Assembly: GCA_016869235.1 (NCBI GenBank) | Contig: VGER01000013.1 | Span: 1-39,434 of the forward strand | DNA length: 39,434 nt | Source of the DNA: Alphaproteobacteria bacterium | GTDB lineage: Bacteria > Pseudomonadota > Alphaproteobacteria > UBA2966 > CAIVPW01 | Direction of reading: 5' to 3' | Shown: positions 34,762-39,434 of the stretch, one piece after another | Layout of the letters: each line of letters begins with the position of its first letter | How positions within the stretch are numbered: position 1 is the first letter of the stretch | Translations under genes and position numbers: made by a program | The notes under the pieces: generated by a model | What the model was told of the DNA's origin: nothing | What the model saw: the letters and a program-made list of their open reading frames with translations, nothing else | Databases searched by the model: none

Positions 34762-35289
34762 ATGGCAGGCGAGAGCACGCAGACCGAGACCGAGGCCGTC
34801 GCAGGACGTTCCTGCGCGAGCTGCACCTTGTGCTGCAAGGTGATGGCGGTGCGCGAGCTCAACAAGCCGCGCCTCACGTGGTGCACGCACTGCGACAAGA
34901 AGCGCGGCTGCACCCAGTACGAGACGCGCCCCGAGACCTGTCGCGAGTTCTATTGCGCGTGGATGACCACGGCGGAGCTCGGCGACCACTGGAAGCCGCT
35001 CGCTTCGCGCATGGTGCTGGTGCATGACCGCGCGCGGAACTGGCTGATCGTCCACGTCGACAGCGGCCGCGCCGATGCCTGGCGCGCGGAGCCTTACCTC
35101 GCCGAGCTGCGCGCCTGGGCGCGCTACATGGTGGCGAAGGGTGGCCGCGTCTTCGTCTTCCAGGGCGAGCGCGTCATCGGGCTGCTCGCCGACGGCGAGC
35201 AGGACCTGGGCCCGATGCTGCGCAACGACGGGCGCCTCGACATGCACTCGGCCGCGGCGCCGCCGCCCGCGGTGCCTGCTACGCCCTAG
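34762..35289 (+). CDS. Cysteine-cluster protein (YkgJ-like), copy 1
   Basis: 175 residues. Nine Cys in the N-terminal part: C18, C21, C24, C25 (SCASCTLCCK), C41, C44, C50 (WCTHCDKKRGC), C60, C65 (CREFYC). This is the YkgJ-like putative zinc/iron-chelating cluster. The C-terminal part is an alpha/beta region (LIVHVDSGRADAWR, GGRVFVFQGERVIGLL) and a Pro/Ala tail. The role is not known. Followed nine bases later by a paralogue with the same Cys positions. Between rpsI and argC, where such genes are not usual housekeeping parts. Confidence 0.8.
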   Translation: MAGESTQTETEAVAGRSCASCTLCCKVMAVRELNKPRLTWCTHCDKKRGCTQYETRPETCREFYCAWMTTAELGDHWKPLASRMVLVHDRARNWLIVHVDSGRADAWRAEPYLAELRAWARYMVAKGGRVFVFQGERVIGLLADGEQDLGPMLRNDGRLDMHSAAAPPPAVPATP

Positions 35290-35297
35290 GCCGTGCC

Positions 35298-35870
35298 ATG
35301 TCCGAGCCCGCCGCAGCCGCGGAACCCAAGATCGTCGCCGGGCGTTCGTGCGCGGGCTGCACCATTTGCTGCAAGCTCATCCAGGTGCGCGAGCTCGACA
35401 AGCCGCGTCTCACCTGGTGCACCCACTGTGACAAGAGCCAGGGCTGCACCATCTACGCGACGCGCCCCAACGGCTGCCGCACCTTCTATTGCGGCTGGAT
35501 GATGACGCCGGATCTCGGCCAGCACTGGAAGCCGTTGCACTGCAAGATGGTGCTCACCTACGAGAAGGCGGCGAACCGCATCGCCGTGCACGTCGATCCC
35601 GGCCGCCTCACCGCCTGGCGCGAGGAGCCGTACTACTCCGACATCAAGCAGTGGGCACGGCACGCGCTTGCCAACCAGGGCCAGGTGATCGTCTGGGCCG
35701 GCAACCGGGTGTTCGCCATCCTGCCGGACCGCGACAAGGATCTCGGCGCGGTGCAGGAAGGCCAGCACATCGTCACCCGACGACGAGAAGGTCCGCTCGG
35801 CGTCGAGTACGACATGGTGCTGCTGAACCTCGACGACCTACCGCAAGACAGCACCGCATCGCCTGTGTGA
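35298..35870 (+). CDS. Cysteine-cluster protein (YkgJ-like), copy 2
   Basis: 190 residues. Cys at exactly the same positions as copy 1 (18, 21, 24, 25, 41, 44, 50, 60, 65): SCAGCTICCK, WCTHCDKSQGC, CRTFYC. Shares RELxKPRLTWCTHCD and HWKPL with copy 1 and has its own C-terminal ending VLLNLDDLPQD. A tandem duplicate that has diverged in the C-terminal part. Probably binds a metal ion and forms a pair with copy 1; function unknown. Confidence 0.8.
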   Translation: MSEPAAAAEPKIVAGRSCAGCTICCKLIQVRELDKPRLTWCTHCDKSQGCTIYATRPNGCRTFYCGWMMTPDLGQHWKPLHCKMVLTYEKAANRIAVHVDPGRLTAWREEPYYSDIKQWARHALANQGQVIVWAGNRVFAILPDRDKDLGAVQEGQHIVTRRREGPLGVEYDMVLLNLDDLPQDSTASPV

Positions 35871-35900
35871 GGATCGCGCGGAAACGCGCGCAAAGAAGAC

Positions 35901-36983
35901 ATGAACGCCGTCCATCACAACCGCATCCGCGTCGCCATCCTGGGTGCCTCCGGCTACACCGGCGCCGAGCTGGTGCGCATCTTGAGCCACCATCCCGCGG
36001 TCGAGCTTGCCGCGCTCACCGCCGACCGCCGCGCCGGCAAGCCGCTCAGCGGGGTGTTCCCGCACCTAGGCTTCGTCGACACACCGCCGCTGCAGAACAT
36101 CGAGGAGATCGACTGGGCCGGCGCCGACGTGGACGCGGTCTTTTGCGCGCTGCCGCACGGCACCACCCAGAAGGTCGTGGCGGGCCTGCTCAACGACGGC
36201 GCCGGCGGCAAGAAGCCGCCGCGGGTGTTCGATCTTTCCGCCGACTTTCGCCTGAAGGACGGCGAGACATATAAGAAGTGGTACGGCCACGCCCATGAGG
36301 CGCTGGCGCTGCAGGGGCGTGCCGTTTACGGCCTTACCGAGCACGCGCGTCCGGCGATCGCCAAGACCGACCTGGTGGCATGTCCTGGGTGCTACCCCAC
36401 CGCGGCGCTCTTGCCGCTCATTCCGTTGCTCGCCGAGAAGCTGATCGAGCCATCCGACATCATCATCGACTCCAAATCGGGTGTTTCCGGTGCCGGCCGC
36501 GCCGAGAAGGAGGCCAGCCTCTACAGCGAGGTGACGGAAGGCATGCATCCCTACGGCATCGCGAGCCACCGTCACGCCCCCGAGATCGAACAGGCGCTCA
36601 CCGACGCGGCGCGATGGGGCGTCACCGTCACCTTCACGCCGCACCTCGCGCCGATGAGCCGCGGCATCCTGTCCACCAAGTACGTGCGACTGCACGGCGG
36701 CGCCACCGCGGTGGATCTGCACGACGCACTGTCCAAGCGCTACAAGGACGAGCCATTCGTCACGGTGCTTCCCCGCGGCGTGGCGCCCTCCACGCGCATG
36801 GTGCGCGGCTCGAACCGGTGCGTCATCAACGTTTTCGCCGACCGTGCCGAGGGCAGGGCGATCGTCGTCTCCGCCATCGACAACCTGGTGAAGGGCGCGT
36901 CGGGTCAGGCCGTGCAGAACATGAACGTCGCTTTCGGCTTCAAGGAGACCGACGGCCTGCAGCAGGAGGCGCTGTTCCCATGA
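35901..36983 (+). CDS. argC: N-acetyl-gamma-glutamyl-phosphate reductase
   Basis: 360 residues. NADPH-binding start VAILGASGYTGAELVRIL, catalytic Cys164 in ACPGCYPTAALLPL, SGAGR and the substrate His region HRHAPEIEQAL, end VKGASGQAVQNMN. Third step of arginine synthesis. rpsI followed by argC is a common alphaproteobacterial link, here interrupted by the cysteine-cluster pair. Stop overlaps the next start (ATGA). Confidence 0.97.
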   Translation: MNAVHHNRIRVAILGASGYTGAELVRILSHHPAVELAALTADRRAGKPLSGVFPHLGFVDTPPLQNIEEIDWAGADVDAVFCALPHGTTQKVVAGLLNDGAGGKKPPRVFDLSADFRLKDGETYKKWYGHAHEALALQGRAVYGLTEHARPAIAKTDLVACPGCYPTAALLPLIPLLAEKLIEPSDIIIDSKSGVSGAGRAEKEASLYSEVTEGMHPYGIASHRHAPEIEQALTDAARWGVTVTFTPHLAPMSRGILSTKYVRLHGGATAVDLHDALSKRYKDEPFVTVLPRGVAPSTRMVRGSNRCVINVFADRAEGRAIVVSAIDNLVKGASGQAVQNMNVAFGFKETDGLQQEALFP

Positions 36984-37516
36984 GCAGCCGTCCCAATTTC
37001 TCTGGCGGCGTCATCCTGCCGTACAACGGCGTGCAGCCGAAGATTGCCGCGGACGTGTACATCGCACCCACCGCCGCGGTGATCGGCGATGCGCACATCG
37101 GCGCCGGCTCGTCGATCTGGTTCGCCGCCACGGTGCGCGGCGACGTCAACGAGATCCGCATCGGCGCGCGCACCAACGTGCAGGACGGCACCACCGTTCA
37201 TGTCACCACCGGCGGCCACGGCACCTATATCGGCGACGACGTCACCATCGGCCACAACGCCATCATCCACGCGTGCACGATTCAGGACCTGTGCCTGATC
37301 GGCATGGGCGCGTGCCTGATGGATGGGGTGGTAGTGGAGAAGAACGCCATGGTCGCGGCGGACGCCCTTGTCACGCCCAATAGGCGCGTGCCGTCCGGCC
37401 AGCTGTGGGCCGGCTCGCCGGCCAAGTTCATGCGCGACCTGCGGCCTGCCGAGTTGGCGGAAATCGAGGAATCGGCCCGCCATTACGCCGAGCTTGCACA
37501 GGCCTACCGCCGTTAA
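36980..37516 (+). CDS. Gamma-carbonic-anhydrase-like hexapeptide protein
   Basis: 178 residues. Left-handed beta-helix repeats from about 30 to 140 with three zinc His: His74 (TTVHV), His92 and His97 (GHNAIIHAC). C-terminal helix (AEIEESARHYAELAQAYRR). Similar to YrdA/CaiE and gamma-CA-like proteins. Enzyme activity is possible since the His ligands are kept, but many members have unknown roles. Translationally coupled to argC. Confidence 0.88.
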   Translation: MSSRPNFSGGVILPYNGVQPKIAADVYIAPTAAVIGDAHIGAGSSIWFAATVRGDVNEIRIGARTNVQDGTTVHVTTGGHGTYIGDDVTIGHNAIIHACTIQDLCLIGMGACLMDGVVVEKNAMVAADALVTPNRRVPSGQLWAGSPAKFMRDLRPAELAEIEESARHYAELAQAYRR

Positions 37517-37567
37517 CGTGCGCCGGTCGCCGGTGGTGTAAAGTCGTTCAATGTCCTTGCGTCCCGC

Positions 37568-38341
37568 TTGACGGCCGTGTGCGCGGTTGCATGCACGCTG
37601 CTCGCGCCGCCGCTCGTGCCCGCCTCGGCCCAGGCCTATCAGAACTACCTGGAGGTGCGCGGCGAGCGCCTCGCCAACCAGAGCACGCTGGTCCAGAACT
37701 TCCGCGCCATGGCGTACGGCGGCCAGGTGGCGCGCTGGCGCACCGGTGTCCGCGTGTTCCTGGTCGGCGATACCGCCCCCGAGCATCGCGAGCGGGTGCG
37801 CGCCTTCCTCGGCGAGCTCGCGACGCTCACCAACCTCGCATTCTCGCTGGTGGACGAAGAGTCGCGGACCAACCTGCGCATCTACTTCTCCGCCCGCGAC
37901 TGGTTCAACAGCCAGGCGGCGCGAGCGTTCGCGCGGCCGCAAACCGTGCTGTGCTTCACCAACATGCGCGCTCAGGCCGGCGCCATCCAGCAGGCGTTCG
38001 TCGTCATTCCCGAAGACCTCCAGCCGCGCGCCTCCCGCGCCTGCCTCGCGCACGAAATGATGCATGCCATCGGCTTCGGCGGGCATCCGCCGCAGGAGTT
38101 CGACTCGGCGCTGCGGAATGGCATTGCTGCCGACCGTCTCACCACCAACGATCGCATCCTGATTCGCGCCCGCTACGACGAGCGCCTGTGGGCGGCTGCC
38201 AACGCCGGAGACGCGGTCGGGGTCGCCACCACCGTCATCGGCGAGCTGCTGGGCCGGGTGCAGGACGCGGCCGACGTGTTCGAAGCGCTCGCCTACGAGG
38301 GCGGCGAGCCGATCTCCAAGTACTTCGGCGGACTCTTCTAG
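37568..38341 (+). CDS. Secreted zincin-like protein (DUF2927-like)
   Basis: 257 residues from TTG 37568 or GTG 37577; no in-frame ATG. An N-terminal signal peptide (VACTLLAPPLVPASAQA). The zinc motif is HEMMHAIGFGGH with His162, Glu163, His166 and His173, close to the DUF2927/metzincin-like pattern, with one extra residue before the last His compared with HExxHxxGxxH. Also LRIYFSARDWFN and an Asn-rich turn. A periplasmic or secreted metalloprotease is likely, substrate unknown. The stop overlaps that of the convergent 38338 gene by four bases. Confidence 0.7.
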   Translation: MTAVCAVACTLLAPPLVPASAQAYQNYLEVRGERLANQSTLVQNFRAMAYGGQVARWRTGVRVFLVGDTAPEHRERVRAFLGELATLTNLAFSLVDEESRTNLRIYFSARDWFNSQAARAFARPQTVLCFTNMRAQAGAIQQAFVVIPEDLQPRASRACLAHEMMHAIGFGGHPPQEFDSALRNGIAADRLTTNDRILIRARYDERLWAAANAGDAVGVATTVIGELLGRVQDAADVFEALAYEGGEPISKYFGGLF

Positions 38342-38907
38342 CCGGCGGCGCGGCGCTCGATCACGCCGCCGAGGCGGCGCAGCCGCTCGGCGTGGGTTTC
38401 GAGCGCGATGCGATGCTCGTCGGAGAGATACTTCGCGCGCAGCTCGGGATGCAGCATGGTGGGCGGAGCGCGGAACGTGACTGCGTCCACCTTGGCGCGC
38501 TCAGCGATGACGCGCTGGCTGCGGTCTTCCCACTCGGCGATGCCGCGTAGGAAGGAGGGCAGGCTGGCGATGTCGGTCATCGACACCCCAAGCTCGCGCA
38601 GGGTCACGCCTTCCTCGTGCAGCTCGGCGAGCCGTTTGAGCCACGGCCGCCCGCGCCGCCACCGCAACAGCCGGAGCGCGAACCAGAGGATGCCCGCTCC
38701 CAGGGAGAACGCCAGCAAGACCGGGAACGCGCTCCAGCTGTAGAACCAAGCCTCGAAGGCAGAAGCGGCGGCCGCCAAGGCCTGCATGCCGGCGGTCTCG
38801 CCCGCCACCACGAACGCCAGCCACCCGAGGACTGCGATGACCGCAACCGTCCTGACCAGCAACCTTCGCAAGGAGCCCCCGTGTCGCCACCGCGCGGCGC
38901 CATGCAC
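38338..38907 (-). CDS. Two-TM membrane protein of unknown function
   Basis: 189 residues from GTG 38907 (a TTG 13 codons in is an alternative). TM helices at about 17-36 (LVRTVAVIAVLGWLAFVVAG) and 55-78 (SWSAFPVLLAFSLGAGILWFAL), then a cytoplasmic tail with a basic stretch (LRLLRWRRGRP) and helices (LKRLAELHEEGVTLRELG, RSQRVIAERAKV, HAERLRRLGGVIERR). No family recognised. Overlaps the convergent zincin gene by four bases. Confidence 0.6.
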   Translation of the reverse strand: MHGAARWRHGGSLRRLLVRTVAVIAVLGWLAFVVAGETAGMQALAAAASAFEAWFYSWSAFPVLLAFSLGAGILWFALRLLRWRRGRPWLKRLAELHEEGVTLRELGVSMTDIASLPSFLRGIAEWEDRSQRVIAERAKVDAVTFRAPPTMLHPELRAKYLSDEHRIALETHAERLRRLGGVIERRAAG

Positions 38908-38961
38908 CGCCGGCAGCGCTCTCTGCCCCCAAACCGGGCCTCACCTAGTATCCGCTGCAGG

Positions 38962-38990
38962 TTGCCGCGCCAACTAGCTCTATCTATGGT
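38962..38990 (+). promoter_or_regulatory. Candidate promoter of the 39078 lipoprotein
   Basis: TTGCCG (38962-38967), 17 bases, TATGGT (38985-38990), about 90 bases before the ATG. Confidence 0.4.
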
Positions 38991-39077
38991 ATGGGGTCCG
39001 CCCAAGCTCGCTTCCGGCGGTGGGGATACGTCGGCCGGGTTCTGTTTCGTCTGGGTCCGGTGGTGGGGAGCAGCGGT

Positions 39078-39434
39078 ATGAATCAGCAGGTTGTCTTGCG
39101 CGGGATCGTCCTTCTCGCTGGTGCCGTCGGGTTGAGCGCTTGCTCTTCGATGCCACAGTGGGCGCGGCCCTCCAACATGATGGACCGCATCTTCGGCGAG
39201 GACGACGCTCCCAACACCTTCCCGCAAGTCGCCAACGTCCCGAGGCAGGCCCCGGCCACAACGCCGGCGCCCCAGCGTGGAGCCGCCACTGCGGGGCTTC
39301 CTGCCGACCGGGCCAACGCCCAGTATACCAACGAACAGCTGCGCCAAGGTGGCCTCGCCGGGGATGTGACGCCGGCGCCCGCTGCCGCTCCGGCTTTGGG
39401 CGTCACCGCGGCGCCGGCGCCCACGCCCGCCCCC
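39078..39434 (+). CDS. Pro/Ala-rich lipoprotein, C-terminus beyond window
   Basis: 119 residues visible, frame open to the end. Signal peptide with lipobox GLSAC (Cys22), so a lipoprotein. The mature start MPQWARPSNMMDRIFGED is followed by NTFPQVANVPRQAP and LPADRANAQYTNEQLRQGG, the order found in Rhodospirillales lipoproteins that carry an OmpA-like C-terminal domain. The rest visible is a Pro/Ala linker (APAAAPALGV, APAPTPAP). An OmpA domain after the window is expected but not seen. Confidence 0.65.
   Translation, partial: MNQQVVLRGIVLLAGAVGLSACSSMPQWARPSNMMDRIFGEDDAPNTFPQVANVPRQAPATTPAPQRGAATAGLPADRANAQYTNEQLRQGGLAGDVTPAPAAAPALGVTAAPAPTPAP

Overview
The window is about 39.4 kb of GC-rich DNA from an alphaproteobacterium, most likely a Rhodospirillales-like or related uncultured lineage. 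The evidence is the gene sets and their order. They include an alpha-type 5-aminolevulinate synthase, a bamE / ubiquinol-cytochrome c chaperone pair, the block yceD-rpmF-plsX-fabH-ihfA-merR, the block rpiB-glyA-nrdR-ribD-ribE-ribB(A)-ribH-nusB-thiL, rplM-rpsI next to argC, heme A synthase, and a K+-independent proton-pumping pyrophosphatase. No plasmid or virus backbone is visible. This is a chromosomal segment with one small scar of a mobile element.

Layout. 1-6.4 kb is a variable, decaying region. It holds a TPR lipoprotein cut by the window edge, a cyclase-homology/2TM gene split by two in-frame stops, intact hemA with a small partner gene, an Atm1-type ABC exporter that is frameshifted and has lost its 5' end, an SRPBCC-like gene fragment, and a receiver-like protein without its phosphoacceptor Asp. 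6.8-14.4 kb is one long plus-strand operon for pentose phosphate, one-carbon and riboflavin metabolism, ending in nusB, thiL and a FliL-like membrane protein. 14.5-17.8 kb carries a sulfotransferase and hppA with its terminator. 17.8-24.6 kb holds bamE (minus), the cytochrome bc1 chaperone, a PA2779/PA2778-type secreted pair, and the yceD-to-merR lipid/ribosome/IHF block. 24.6-25.9 kb is a two-gene minus-strand operon (alpha/beta hydrolase and phosphoribosyltransferase).

At 26.1-28.1 kb a tRNA-Pro(GGG) gene carries a collapsed prophage. It has 47-bp direct repeats at both ends, paired 10-bp repeats that look like integrase arm sites just inside each end, an integrase 5' remnant joined out of frame to a Mu gpP-like tail remnant, and two unrecognised cargo genes, one of them secreted and cysteine-rich. 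28.1-33.3 kb contains a YdcF-family protein, a C-terminally truncated flagellin behind a sigma-54-type promoter, ctaA-cutA, and a probable stress-regulated envelope locus (small secreted protein, 28-residue lipoprotein and single-PDZ HtrA protease) with two near-identical promoter-like elements. 33.4-37.5 kb has a hairpin leader, rplM, an rpsI with a long N-terminal extension, two tandem cysteine-cluster proteins, argC and a gamma-carbonic-anhydrase-like protein. The end holds a DUF2927-like zincin, a two-TM membrane protein and the start of a Pro/Ala-rich lipoprotein.

Most of the window is housekeeping. The parts worth a second look are the decay between 0.6 and 6 kb, the tRNA-Pro remnant with its cargo, the truncated flagellin with an intact sigma-54-like promoter, the envelope-stress locus at 31.5-33.3 kb, and the tandem cysteine-cluster genes tied to the ribosomal protein operon.
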